The notes: generated from the letters alone by a model not told the origin. A stretch of 64,000 nucleotides of DNA from Lentisphaerae bacterium GWF2_38_69 (GCA_001803205.1 MHBE01000011.1:61371-125370); one strand, 5' to 3'; shown: positions 35,394 to 43,991, counted from the stretch's first letter. A program made the numbers and translations.

Positions 35394-35531
35394 TTATGCT
35401 GTTGTAAGTGCTTTTCTGCCTTTGGCACGGCGTCTCTTTATAATCAATCTGCCATTTTTTGTAGCCATTCTTGCTCTGAATCCAAGCTGTCTTTTCCTCT
35501 TTAATACTGATGGTTGAAATGTTCTTTTCAT
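35394..35531 (-). CDS. rpmH: Ribosomal protein bL34
   Basis: 45 residues, too short for most gene finders. The product starts [20 protein letters not shown] and continues with RMATKNGR and [13 protein letters not shown], the entire bL34 sequence pattern. Purine-rich GGAACAAT lies before the ATG. The next gene in the direction of transcription is rnpA. A longer open frame on the same strand (35389-35598) is out of frame and does not match any protein. Confidence 0.96.
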   Translation of the reverse strand: MKRTFQPSVLKRKRQLGFRARMATKNGRLIIKRRRAKGRKALTTA

Positions 35532-35718
35532 TGTTATTGTTCCTTTTATTTGTTATACTTAAACTTAACGAATCTTCGCTATATTTTAATAATGGCAAAA
35601 GAAACTCTAAAATAGATGAGGTTATTTCTAAATCAAGTTTTGAAACTGTATGGAATCGATTCTATGTGATAAATTAGAGAAATAATAAGAAACAACTATA
35701 TAATGTATCGGAAAAACA

Positions 35719-36456
35719 ATGGGTAGACCAAATTTTGTAGGAACAAAACTAATAAATCTGAAAGACAAGCTTCCGACTTTTCAAAAAAACCAGCCCTTAC
35801 AGGAAAATGAACTTCAGCCGACTTCTTCAGCTGAAATCAAAACTGAGAGCATTGCTCCATCTGAAGGGGCAGTCTTTATACAAGAGCCAAAACAACCTGA
35901 GACCAATTTGAAAGAGGAAATTGTTCGTAATTTAAACCCTGAAATTAGAGATGATAAGAAGGAAAAACTGGAGAAACACCTTCTAAAGGCTCTCAAAGAC
36001 AGAAAGACAGATTATTTAAGAACCAAGGAAGTAGTTGTAAGAAGTTTAAATGATACTATCGGGCAATTGCTCAAAAGTTCTAAAGAACTGGAATCCAAAC
36101 TGGAAAATTACAATAATTCAACAAATAAACTCAAAGACATTCTTTCAGAAATAAACGCAATAGATGAGTCTAAATGGGATGATCGGGATTTTTCATTAGA
36201 GCTTGCAGATGCAGGTAAATTTGTGGAACATGCAAGAATAGAATCTATTATCTGTAGAGAGAAACATAAGGTTGAAGAGGAAAATGATCTGATGCCGATA
36301 TCTAAAAACGCTCTTTCTCCGGCTGATTTTTTCAGTTCATCTTTCTCTCAGTTGTTTAAATTCGGGTTTAAACTTTTCTTTCCTCTTATAATTGGGGTCA
36401 CTATTGCTGCTGTGATAATAGCTCTTGCAGTATTGCTTGCAATGGGGATTTTATGA
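35719..36456 (+). CDS. Coiled-coil protein with C-terminal membrane anchor, unknown
   Basis: 245 residues. Residues 1-60 are polar and probably disordered, 75-150 form a charged helix rich in Lys, Glu and Leu that looks like a coiled coil, and the last 30 residues (FPLIIGVTIAAVIIALAVLLAMGIL) make one transmembrane segment at the C-terminus. This is a tail-anchored arrangement with the coiled coil in the cytoplasm. No family recognised. Its stop overlaps the next gene's start (ATGA), so the two are coupled. Confidence 0.65.
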   Translation: MGRPNFVGTKLINLKDKLPTFQKNQPLQENELQPTSSAEIKTESIAPSEGAVFIQEPKQPETNLKEEIVRNLNPEIRDDKKEKLEKHLLKALKDRKTDYLRTKEVVVRSLNDTIGQLLKSSKELESKLENYNNSTNKLKDILSEINAIDESKWDDRDFSLELADAGKFVEHARIESIICREKHKVEEENDLMPISKNALSPADFFSSSFSQLFKFGFKLFFPLIIGVTIAAVIIALAVLLAMGIL

Positions 36457-36638
36457 GAGACTTCAGGCGTATTAGCAGATATGAAAGAAGGAAAATAGCG
36501 AACCAGCTCAGACTTGACAGTTGCAGAATGATTGCCGGGGATAGGACTCCAAGCATGTCTGTAATTAAGCACAGAGTCTGGTTATATGCATTTGCTGCAG
36601 CAGTGCTTATGATTGGCGGTTATTTTGTAGCTTTCTAG
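36453..36638 (+). CDS. Small basic membrane protein coupled to the coiled-coil gene
   Basis: 61 residues. A basic N-terminus (RDFRRISRYERRKIANQLRL) is followed by one transmembrane segment near the C-terminus (LYAFAAAVLMIGGYFVAF). Its ATG overlaps the preceding TGA by one base in ATGA, implying co-translation and a joint role, perhaps as partners in the membrane. The stop codon shares the palindrome CTAG with the stop of the convergent mraY gene. Confidence 0.6.
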   Translation: MRDFRRISRYERRKIANQLRLDSCRMIAGDRTPSMSVIKHRVWLYAFAAAVLMIGGYFVAF

Positions 36639-37732
36639 TTAAGTTTAAGAGTCGAAAGTCCAAGAAGTGCAAATATAAGAGCCATTATCCAGAACCGCGT
36701 TACTATCTGAGTTTCTTTCCACCCCTTTCTTTCAAAATGATGATGAATAGGAGAGCATAAGAAGATTCTTTTGCCTGTCAGCCTGAATGAAGCTACCTGG
36801 ATTATTACAGAAAGAGCTTCAATAACGAAAACGCCGCCTACAATAATAAGCGCTATTTCTTGTTTTAAAAGGACAGCTATTAATCCGATAGATCCTCCCA
36901 GAGCTAAACTTCCAGTGTCTCCCATGAATACCGAAGCTGGATGGCAGTTATACCATAGGAACCCGGCAGAAGCGCCTATTATGCTTGCCGCAAAAATACC
37001 TACTTCTCCTGCGCCTGGTACATAGTGGATGAATAAATATTCAGCGAAGATTTTATTTCCTGACAAATAGGCAAATACCGTGAATGCCATAGCTGCATAT
37101 ATTATGCATCCTGCAGCTAACCCGTCTTTCCCATCTGTAAGATTCACAGCATTTGAAGATCCTACTACTACGAAAATTGCCAATGGCAATGTTATTAAAG
37201 TCCCAACTATGCCTGTGATTGCGGGAGATTTCATAAAAGGCAGATAGAAAGAAGATATATCCACACCGGATAGCGACATCAAGTAAACTACTGCTATTGA
37301 GGCAATTAAAAATTCCATAATAAGTTTTATTTTTCCTGGTATACCATCTCTTTTTTTGTGAACTGCTTTTGTGTAATCGTCCGCGAAGCCGACAGTGGCC
37401 ATTGCTACTGTAATAAAAATGAATACATACAAATATTGGTTCGTGGGAATTGCGCATAGAATGCTGGAAACGACAATCCCGATAACTATTAAAATTCCGC
37501 CCATGCTAGGGGTTTTATCTTTTAAAGAGTCAATATATTGATCAGGAATTAAACCTTTGTGCCGTGAGGGAGCATGAGTGTTAAATTTCTTAAGGAGCTG
37601 GATTGTTTTCGGGCCGAGAAAATAGACTAACATGAAAGCAATCGCAGCAGCTAAAGCCGCCCTGAAGGTTACATATTTAAAAAGGCGCAAAGGCCCAAAG
37701 ATATTATCAAGAAAAGAAATATAATAAAGCAT
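36635..37732 (-). CDS. mraY: Phospho-N-acetylmuramoyl-pentapeptide transferase
   Basis: 365 residues, about ten membrane segments. It makes lipid I, the first membrane step of peptidoglycan synthesis. The signatures are 'HKGLIPDQYIDSLKDKTPSMGGILI', 'GFADDYTKA' (catalytic Asp pair), 'NAVNLTDGKDGLAAG' and 'PIHHHFERKGWKETQIVTRFW' (HHH loop). It stands 12 kb from the mraZ-ftsI group, upstream of hpt and not within a mur cluster. Confidence 0.96.
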   Translation of the reverse strand: MLYYISFLDNIFGPLRLFKYVTFRAALAAAIAFMLVYFLGPKTIQLLKKFNTHAPSRHKGLIPDQYIDSLKDKTPSMGGILIVIGIVVSSILCAIPTNQYLYVFIFITVAMATVGFADDYTKAVHKKRDGIPGKIKLIMEFLIASIAVVYLMSLSGVDISSFYLPFMKSPAITGIVGTLITLPLAIFVVVGSSNAVNLTDGKDGLAAGCIIYAAMAFTVFAYLSGNKIFAEYLFIHYVPGAGEVGIFAASIIGASAGFLWYNCHPASVFMGDTGSLALGGSIGLIAVLLKQEIALIIVGGVFVIEALSVIIQVASFRLTGKRIFLCSPIHHHFERKGWKETQIVTRFWIMALIFALLGLSTLKLN

Positions 37733-37763
37733 TACTTATGAAAGGTAGAAAGTTGAGTTTAAA

Positions 37764-38300
37764 TTAATCTGAACCAAGGACTCCTATATAGGGCAAATTC
37801 CTATAGTACTCGTTATAATCAAGTCCGTAGCCGACCACGAACTTGTTTGGTATCTGAAAACCATAATAGTCAGCTTGCACTGCCTCTGTTCTGCGTGATG
37901 GTTTATCCAGAAGAACGCAAATTTTTATGTCTTTAGGCTTTTTGCCTCTAAATTGTTCTATAATTTTCATCATCGTTTTTCCAGTATCAAGAATATCATC
38001 AACAAGTATTACATATTGGTCTTTAATATCAATTGTCGAATCTTGAAGAATAATTACTGTTCCTGATGTTTCTGTTCCCCCATGGTATGAAGTAGCTTGA
38101 ATCGTATCAATTTTGAACGGAATGTCAATATGCCTCATTAAGTCAGCTACAAAAGGTATACATCCTTTCATAATACAGACTATAGTCAAATCTCTACCTT
38201 TATAATCGCTTGTAATCTGTTTTCCCAATTCTTCAATGCGCTCGGCAATTTTCTCTTTACCTACCAGTTGCCGCGGTGTTTCTATTTCAAAATTATCCAT
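37764..38300 (-). CDS. hpt: Hypoxanthine phosphoribosyltransferase
   Basis: 178 residues. It salvages hypoxanthine or guanine with PRPP. The PRPP motif 'VILVDDILDTGKTM' (about 99-112) and 'VCIMKGCIPFVADLMR' are typical. The C-terminal 'VVGYGLDYNEYYRNLPYIGVL' is the family end. It lies 31 bases upstream of mraY and downstream of the lipoprotein gene, likely in one transcript with them. Confidence 0.95.
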   Translation of the reverse strand: MDNFEIETPRQLVGKEKIAERIEELGKQITSDYKGRDLTIVCIMKGCIPFVADLMRHIDIPFKIDTIQATSYHGGTETSGTVIILQDSTIDIKDQYVILVDDILDTGKTMMKIIEQFRGKKPKDIKICVLLDKPSRRTEAVQADYYGFQIPNKFVVGYGLDYNEYYRNLPYIGVLGSD

Positions 38301-38327
38301 AATATTTTTATGATTATAAAATTATTT

Positions 38328-38873
38328 TTATTTTTTTAGATTTTGAATATCTTGATAAATAAGTTTTGCTGCCTTGTTAACAGCTAAGGACATAGCTATG
38401 GAAAAATCGGAAGCTGTCAGTTTTTCCAGATTGGCTCTTGAAGTATAGAGTTTTGACATCAGCAGATTTTCATTTTGATCTGATATTGTGATTTCAACGG
38501 TAAAAATGGCTTCTTTGGAATTAGTGTCGCATTCGAAATCATATATCGTGCCGCTTAGAATGCAGTTTTCAATGGCAGTTTTCTCAATTTGTTTTTCAGG
38601 ATTATTAAAATATAACATGAAGTGTCTGGCTAGAAGATCTTGCGGGGTTTGTGCCCAGTTATTAAACATATCATACCTAACTTCGTTACTTTTAAAGTAG
38701 AAGATCATTTTTGTTGAAGACGGAAGAGCTGAAGAGAATCTAGGAGTAACATTAACACCTAAATTGGGCGAGCTTTTAAGGTTATTCCGATCAAGGTCAA
38801 ATGTCGTGTTGCCAGAATTCGAACTGCATCCGCTTATAAAAAGCAAAAAAACTAAATAATAGGTGTATTTCAT
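38328..38873 (-). CDS. Lipoprotein of the ABC-transport auxiliary (PqiC/MlaD-partner) type
   Basis: 181 residues. Signal segment YYLVFLLFISGC gives lipobox ISGC and lipidated Cys16. The mature part has 'FYFKSNEVRYDMFNNWAQTPQDLLARHF', the pattern of ABC_trans_aux lipoproteins that act in the periplasm with MCE-type lipid importers. No MCE or permease gene lies nearby, so the partner is unknown. It is the first gene of a probable unit with hpt and mraY. Confidence 0.65.
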   Translation of the reverse strand: MKYTYYLVFLLFISGCSSNSGNTTFDLDRNNLKSSPNLGVNVTPRFSSALPSSTKMIFYFKSNEVRYDMFNNWAQTPQDLLARHFMLYFNNPEKQIEKTAIENCILSGTIYDFECDTNSKEAIFTVEITISDQNENLLMSKLYTSRANLEKLTASDFSIAMSLAVNKAAKLIYQDIQNLKK

Positions 38874-39068
38874 ATTTTTAAAGGAATATTAAGCAACACA
38901 TTTGTTAATGAATATACTTTAAAGTTTATAGTTCTTGGCGCTTATATCAAGACTTCTTGCTACAAGAAAACTGTTTTTAATTATACATATGAGAATTTTA
39001 AATCCTGTGTTTGAAATGACTCAAACGAGTTGTATCTTAGGCGCTTCAGATTTTGTAATAACTTATAA

Positions 39069-39097
39069 TTGAAACTTTTGTTGATTTAACCTTTAAT
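39069..39097 (+). promoter_or_regulatory. Promoter of the rpsP operon
   Basis: TTGAAA and TTTAAT with a 17-base spacer, 41 bases before the rpsP ATG. No other good pair was found in this 265-base gap. Confidence 0.55.
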
Positions 39098-39138
39098 ACA
39101 AATTCGGTTATCTGCAAAGTAAAAAGAGGAAAAATTAA

Positions 39139-39426
39139 ATGGCTGTAAAGATCAGACTTAAAAGAACCGGCGGAAAAAATAAACCAGCATATCGCGTAAT
39201 CGTGGCTGATGTAAGAAAACAGAGAGATGGAAAAGTAATTGAAACCCTTGGCTTCTACGATCCAAGACATCAGAATGAGAAAATTGATGTGGAGCGTATC
39301 GATTATTGGATTTCAAAGGGTGCTCAACCTTCTGAAACAGTAAACGATATAGTTCTTCGCACTAAAGGGATACAGAAACCTAAAAAAGTTTATTCCCCGA
39401 AAAAAGAAAAAGTCGAAGCTAAGTAA
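39139..39426 (+). CDS. rpsP: Ribosomal protein bS16
   Basis: 95 residues. 'MAVKIRLKRTGGKNKPAYRVIVADVR' is the family opening and 'FYDPR' with 'DYWISKGAQPSETV' completes the core; a Lys-rich tail ends it. It is a small-subunit protein needed for assembly. It heads the rpsP-khpA-trmD-rplS order, where rimM usually stands between the S16 gene and trmD. Confidence 0.96.
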   Translation: MAVKIRLKRTGGKNKPAYRVIVADVRKQRDGKVIETLGFYDPRHQNEKIDVERIDYWISKGAQPSETVNDIVLRTKGIQKPKKVYSPKKEKVEAK

Positions 39427-39431
39427 AAAAT

Positions 39432-39462
39432 AAGAAGCAGTCTTAATTTTTGGCTTCTTTTT
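39432..39462 (+). terminator. Weak terminator-like hairpin after rpsP
   Basis: Stem AAGAAGC/GCTTCTT with a 14-base loop, ending in T runs. It may reduce expression of downstream genes relative to S16. Confidence 0.5.
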
Positions 39463-39498
39463 AACTGAATTTAAAAACCTATTACCTGGAATTTCATT

Positions 39499-39858
39499 GT
39501 GATAAAAAAACTTTTTAGTATATTTACAGGCAAAGGAGCATCAATTCCTGAAGCTCAGCCGAACTCTTCGAAAGAGAATTCATTTTCCGGAGAGAGCGTC
39601 ATTTCTCTGGATAGTGCCGTAAATTTTGTTGAGTATGTTGTTAAATCTTTGGTCGACAGTCCGGCAGATGTCAGAATCGAGCTTAAAAAAGGAGAAAAAG
39701 ATAGTTCTATAAATATCCATTGTAAAAAAGAGGATATTGGAAAAATTATTGGAAAGAGCGGCAAAACTATTATGGCTATCCGGACACTTGTTTCCTGTTC
39801 AGCAAGCAGGATTAACTGTCATCTTAATGTTGAGGTAGTTGACCAGCTTGCAGATTGA
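39499..39858 (+). CDS. khpA: KH-domain RNA-binding protein KhpA
   Basis: 119 residues. The C-terminal 75 residues are a single KH domain: 'LVDSPADVRIELKKG' and GKIIGKSGKTI (about 82-92) with the GxxG loop. KhpA pairs with KhpB (gene at 32286) in RNA control of wall growth in other bacteria. The first 40 residues, rich in Ser and Glu, extend beyond the usual 75-80 residue length. The start is the GTG at 39499, with little choice. Its stop region overlaps the start of trmD. Confidence 0.88.
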   Translation: MIKKLFSIFTGKGASIPEAQPNSSKENSFSGESVISLDSAVNFVEYVVKSLVDSPADVRIELKKGEKDSSINIHCKKEDIGKIIGKSGKTIMAIRTLVSCSASRINCHLNVEVVDQLAD

Positions 39859-40537
39859 TATTATTACTTTGTTCCCGAATGTTTTTTTCGGACCTTTTGC
39901 AGAAAGCATAATAGCAAGAGCGGTTAATGAAAGATTAATCAGAATAAATACCGTAAATCCAAGGGATTTTACCGAAGATAAACACCGGACAGTTGATGAT
40001 ACGCCTTACGGAGGCGGGCCTGGAATGTTAATGATGGCTGATCCGTTATGCAGGGCTATTGAATCCTGCAGGGAAAATGATTCTTTAGTGATTCTTACTT
40101 CTCCGGGAGGGGAAGTTTTTAGTCAGACTATGGCTAAAGAGTTTAGTCTGACGAAACACTTGATAATTGTTTGCGGACATTATGAAGGTGTTGACGAGAG
40201 AGTTCGCGAATTGCTGATTGATAGAGAAGTTTCTATAGGCGACTATGTTTTGACAAACGGGAATATCCCGGCAATGGTTATAGTCGATTGTGTCGCAAGA
40301 CTTCTGCCTGGGGTGCTTGGCGATGATTCTTCTTCAGTAGAAGAGAGTTTTGGCAATGGGCTACTGGAGTACCCTCAGTATACGAGGCCATTGGAATACA
40401 GAGGGGTAAAAGTTCCCGATGTACTTCTCTCGGGGAATCATAAGAAGATCAGAGATTGGCGAAGAGAGCAATCCATATTAAAAACTAAAGAATACCGCAA
40501 AGATTTGTACGAAAATTTTTTAGATAATAATAAATAA
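39848..40537 (+). CDS. trmD: tRNA (guanine-N1)-methyltransferase
   Basis: 229 residues. It methylates G37 in tRNAs using S-adenosylmethionine. The SPOUT knot is clear: 'LTSPGGEVFSQTMAKE', 'IIVCGHYEGVDERV' and 'SIGDYVLTNG'. No ATG precedes the conserved 'QIDIITLFPNVF'. TTG 39848 gives the family opening (M-x-IDIITLFP) and overlaps the khpA stop by 11 bases; the earlier TTG 39839 fits less well. Confidence 0.94.
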   Translation: MQIDIITLFPNVFFGPFAESIIARAVNERLIRINTVNPRDFTEDKHRTVDDTPYGGGPGMLMMADPLCRAIESCRENDSLVILTSPGGEVFSQTMAKEFSLTKHLIIVCGHYEGVDERVRELLIDREVSIGDYVLTNGNIPAMVIVDCVARLLPGVLGDDSSSVEESFGNGLLEYPQYTRPLEYRGVKVPDVLLSGNHKKIRDWRREQSILKTKEYRKDLYENFLDNNK

Positions 40538-40565
40538 CTTTATATAAAGTATCGGAGGAAACAAA

Positions 40566-40913
40566 ATGAGTGGAATTATGGAAAAGGTTAATAAAGCCCA
40601 GTGCAGGACTGACCTTCCGGCTTTTAATGTAGGCGATACATTAAAGGTTTATTCAAAGATTATCGAAGGTAAAACTGAAAGACTTCAGGCATTTACAGGA
40701 ACAGTAATTTCTAAAGGCGGTGTAGGAATCAATGAGTCTTTTACTCTTAGACGCATTGCTTTCGGAACTGGAATAGAAAGAGTATACCCTATGCATTCTC
40801 CCAGAATAGCAAAGATTGAAATTCAGAAAAAGGGCGATGTCAGAAGAGCTAAACTTTACTACCTAAGAGACAGGGTAGGGAAAGCTGCCAGAGTAAAAGA
40901 CAAGGGCAATTAA
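40566..40913 (+). CDS. rplS: Ribosomal protein bL19
   Basis: 115 residues. 'FNVGDTLKVYSKIIEGKTERLQAFTGTVISKGG' and 'RRAKLYYLRDRVGKAARV' are the family pattern (quoted in pieces). AAGTATCGGAGGAAACAAA gives a strong ribosome-binding site. It follows trmD by 28 bases and precedes rnhB, the usual order. Confidence 0.96.
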   Translation: MSGIMEKVNKAQCRTDLPAFNVGDTLKVYSKIIEGKTERLQAFTGTVISKGGVGINESFTLRRIAFGTGIERVYPMHSPRIAKIEIQKKGDVRRAKLYYLRDRVGKAARVKDKGN

Positions 40914-40940
40914 TAGTTCTTAATCCTCTGACTTTATCAG

Positions 40941-41612
40941 ATGGAAATTTTTGATAACTGCCATCCTATGCTGTCCTTCGAAAGGGAATTGTGGGATGGT
41001 GGTTTTATTTTTGTAGCTGGAGTAGATGAGGCTGGAAGAGGCCCCCTTGCTGGATCTGTTGTTGTATCAGCTGTCATTTTCAGTAAGGAAAAGAGCATTC
41101 CAGTAGTTAATGATTCAAAAAAATTGACTGCTAAACAGCGAGACTCCTTGTTTGATTGTATAAAGAAATCGGCAATTAAGTATTCTATAGTTGAGATAAC
41201 TTCTGAAGAAATCGATAGAATAAATATTTTGCAGGCTACTCATAAGGGAATGAGGGAGGCTGTCTCTCAGCTTGGTATTGCTCAATATGCTCTTATTGAC
41301 GGTTTGCCGGTTTCAAAGATGCCTGTTAACTCAAAAGCGATTGTCAAGGGAGACTCTAAGTCTGCGAGCATAGCTGCAGCAAGTATATTGGCAAAAGTCC
41401 ACAGAGACAACTTGATGGATAAATATGCCCAGCTTTATCCTCAGTACGGTTTTGAAAGAAATAAAGGATATGGCACGGCCAAACACATTGCAGCTATACA
41501 AAAATATGGAATTTCTCCGATTCACAGAAAGACTTTTGAACCGATAAAAAGTATCTTGGAGAAAGATAAGAAAATTCAGTTGGAATTAAATTTATATTTA
41601 GGAGATAGATAA
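40941..41612 (+). CDS. rnhB: Ribonuclease HII
   Basis: 223 residues. It cuts the RNA strand of RNA-DNA hybrids and removes single ribonucleotides from DNA. 'VAGVDEAGRGPLAG' (catalytic Asp and Glu), 'LIDGLPV', 'IVKGDSKSASIAAASILAKVHRD' and 'YGTAKH' are intact. thrS starts one base after the stop. Confidence 0.95.
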   Translation: MEIFDNCHPMLSFERELWDGGFIFVAGVDEAGRGPLAGSVVVSAVIFSKEKSIPVVNDSKKLTAKQRDSLFDCIKKSAIKYSIVEITSEEIDRINILQATHKGMREAVSQLGIAQYALIDGLPVSKMPVNSKAIVKGDSKSASIAAASILAKVHRDNLMDKYAQLYPQYGFERNKGYGTAKHIAAIQKYGISPIHRKTFEPIKSILEKDKKIQLELNLYLGDR

Positions 41613-41613
41613 T

Positions 41614-43341
41614 ATGTCAAAGTTTCCATTAGAAACGATCCGCCATAGCGCGGCTCATATCATGGCTGCTGCCGTGAATAAACTTTTCCCAGATGTAATG
41701 TTTGATATCGGCCCTTCAACCGCTGAAGGCTTCTATTATGATTTCGATATAAATCAAAGACTTGTTCCTGAAGATCTAGAAAAAATCGAAAATGAAATTA
41801 AATCTATAATAAATGCCAGGCTTCCTTTCGAATACTTCGAACTTTCCAGAGAAGAAGCTTCAAATATTCTTCAGCAGAAAAAACAGAAATATAAACTTGA
41901 ACGTCTTGCTGATATTCCTGAGGGAGAAAAAATATCTTTTTATAAAGTCGGTGATTTTATAGACCTATGCAGAGGTCCTCATGTAGAGCATACAGGGCAG
42001 GCCGGAGTAGTAAAACTGCTTTCAATTGCAGGTTCCTACTATAGAGGCAAAGAAAGCAATCCAATGCTCCAGAGGATTTACGGGACGGCCTTTTCCGAAA
42101 AGAAAGAACTCCATGAATACCTTAAATTTCTTGAAGAAGCAAAGAAGCGCGACCATAGAAAACTTGGAAAGGAACTTGATCTTTTTAGTATTTCCGAACA
42201 GATCGGAGGCGGTCTTGTGCTCTGGCATCCAAAGGGAGCTTTTGTAAGAAATGTGTTTGAAACTTATTGGAGAGAAGAACATTATAAAAACGGTTATGAC
42301 CTTCTATATACTCCACATATCGGAAAATCCCAGCTTTGGGAAACGAGCGGACATTTGAGTTTTTACAAAGACGCAATGTACTCTCCTATGGACATTGACG
42401 GCAACGATTATTATGTAAAACCCATGAATTGCCCTTTCCATATCGAAATTTACCAATCTAAGCTCAGATCCTATAAAGAGTTACCTCTCAGATGGGCTGA
42501 ACTAGGAACTGTTTACAGATATGAGAAGAGTGGAGTGTTGCACGGTTTGCTGAGAGTAAGAGGGTTTACTCAGGACGATGCTCATATTATTTGTACTCCG
42601 GAGCAGATTGAGTCTGAAATCCTTAATGTTTTGAAATTCAGCTTGAATATCTGGAAAGCTTTCGGATTTAATAACATCAAGGCTTACCTTGCTACAAGGC
42701 CTGAAAAGGCAGTAGGCGCTCCTGAAAAATGGGAGAAAGCGCTCATTTCACTGGAAAAAGCTGTCCATGAACTTGGTTTAGAATGTCAAGTTGACGAGGG
42801 CGGCGGCGCCTTCTACGGTCCTAAAATCGATCTAAAGATCAAAGACGCAATAGGCAGGGAATGGCAGATGTCTACCATCCAGTTTGACTTCAACCTCCCT
42901 GAAAGATTCGGGATGACCTATATAGGTGAAGATGGACAAAAACATCAACCATTTATGGTTCACAGAGCATTGCTTGGTTCAATAGAAAGATTCTTCGGAA
43001 TATTAGTAGAACATTATAATGGAGGATTTCCTCTCTGGCTCGCTCCGGAACAAATCAGAATTCTAGCTATAACCGATTCCCATCATGCTTATGCCAAAGA
43101 ATTAGTTAAAGAACTTAGAGTCTCAGGGTATAGAGCTGAAGCTGATATTCGTTCAGAAACTATAGGAGCAAAGATTAAAACTGCTAGAAATGACAGAATT
43201 CCTTATATTTGCGTTGTAGGAGATAAGGAGGCTTCCGATAGAAGCGTCTCTGTAAGATCTAGAAATGAAGGCGAAATCGGGGCTATGCCGTTTGAAAAAC
43301 TTAAGGAAAAGCTTGCTTCTGATATAGTTTCAAAGGTTTAG
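41614..43341 (+). CDS. thrS: Threonyl-tRNA synthetase without TGS domain
   Basis: 575 residues. It charges tRNA-Thr. The editing domain starts at once with 'IRHSAAHIMAAAVNKLFPD' (its HxxxH group) and 'GPHVEHTGQ', so the usual N-terminal TGS domain of about 60 residues is absent. The class II core has 'MNCPFHIEIYQS' (zinc Cys), 'RWAELGTVYRYEKSGVLHGLLRVRGFTQDDAHIIC' (motif 2 in parts), 'EGGGAFYGPKID' and 'HRALLGSIERF' (motif 3). The ATG at 41614 has AGGAGATAG ahead, so it is the true start. TGS-less ThrRS occurs in several phyla. Confidence 0.93.
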   Translation: MSKFPLETIRHSAAHIMAAAVNKLFPDVMFDIGPSTAEGFYYDFDINQRLVPEDLEKIENEIKSIINARLPFEYFELSREEASNILQQKKQKYKLERLADIPEGEKISFYKVGDFIDLCRGPHVEHTGQAGVVKLLSIAGSYYRGKESNPMLQRIYGTAFSEKKELHEYLKFLEEAKKRDHRKLGKELDLFSISEQIGGGLVLWHPKGAFVRNVFETYWREEHYKNGYDLLYTPHIGKSQLWETSGHLSFYKDAMYSPMDIDGNDYYVKPMNCPFHIEIYQSKLRSYKELPLRWAELGTVYRYEKSGVLHGLLRVRGFTQDDAHIICTPEQIESEILNVLKFSLNIWKAFGFNNIKAYLATRPEKAVGAPEKWEKALISLEKAVHELGLECQVDEGGGAFYGPKIDLKIKDAIGREWQMSTIQFDFNLPERFGMTYIGEDGQKHQPFMVHRALLGSIERFFGILVEHYNGGFPLWLAPEQIRILAITDSHHAYAKELVKELRVSGYRAEADIRSETIGAKIKTARNDRIPYICVVGDKEASDRSVSVRSRNEGEIGAMPFEKLKEKLASDIVSKV

Positions 43342-43433
43342 TAAATATTTTTAAGGTTAAATAGTTTGAAACTCATTTCCTTTAGGATAGATTAAGAATT
43401 TTCCAAATTGTAACTAAAATAAGGAGTTGACTT

Positions 43434-43940
43434 ATAGCAAAGCTAATTAAAACTGCCGCTCAACTGAACTATGATCAGGTGCGGCTCGTGGGAGCTGAAG
43501 GAAATCAGCTGGGTATTGTTTCCAAATTCAAAGCTATTGAATATGCCAAGGAAGCTACATTGGATTTAGTTCTTGTTTCAGAACAATCTAATCCACCAGT
43601 GTGCAAGATATTAGATTTTGGAAAACTAGTTTATGATCAGAAACGCAAACAGAAAAACCAGAAAAAGCATCAGATTGTTCAGAAATTGAAAGAACTCAAG
43701 TTCCACCTCAATACTGATGAGCACGATTACCAAACTAAATTGAAGCATGCCCTTGAGTTCCTGGAAAAAGGAAACAAGGTTAAACTGGCAATAGTTTTCA
43801 GAGGTCGTGAAGCTGCCTTCAAAGACAATGGTTTTGTTCTCATTAGTAGAATTATTGAAGATCTTGCCAATTACGGGACGCCGGATGGTGTGCCGGGTAT
43901 GAACGGTAAAACAATTATAGCTACTCTGAATCCTAAATAA
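43434..43940 (+). CDS. infC: Translation initiation factor IF-3, with ATA start codon
   Basis: 168 residues. It separates ribosomal subunits and checks the start codon. No ATG, GTG or TTG in frame covers the N-terminal domain. ATA at 43434 follows AAGGAG by seven bases and gives 'AKLIKTAAQLNYDQVRLVG', matching the family start. infC genes use AUU/AUC/AUA so that IF-3 represses its own translation, so this is probably the normal autoregulated start. A GTG at 43479 would remove the first 15 residues. Motifs 'VRLVGAEGNQLGIV' and 'LELKFHLNTDEHDYQTKL' are intact. Confidence 0.9.
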   Translation: MAKLIKTAAQLNYDQVRLVGAEGNQLGIVSKFKAIEYAKEATLDLVLVSEQSNPPVCKILDFGKLVYDQKRKQKNQKKHQIVQKLKELKFHLNTDEHDYQTKLKHALEFLEKGNKVKLAIVFRGREAAFKDNGFVLISRIIEDLANYGTPDGVPGMNGKTIIATLNPK

Positions 43941-43954
43941 AAATGTTGAATTTG

Positions 43955-43991
43955 CCGGTAAGGCTGATAATCAAAGGCATCTGCCTGCCGA
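43955..43991 (+). promoter_or_regulatory. Leader hairpin between infC and rpmI
   Basis: Stem CGG-AGGC / GCCT-CCG around an 18-base loop, with an internal bulge, and no T run after it. Its place just ahead of rpmI-rplT suggests an L20-type autoregulatory structure, but the fold was judged by eye only. Confidence 0.35.

Noticed and set aside
35389..35598. A 69-codon minus-strand frame at the bL34 locus
   Set aside because: It is out of frame with rpmH, and the true bL34 protein (45 residues) explains the same DNA.
35532..35718. Origin of replication beside rpmH
   Set aside because: rpmH is often near dnaA, but no dnaA, dnaN or TTATCCACA-type boxes were seen in this gap. The locus is likely away from the origin.
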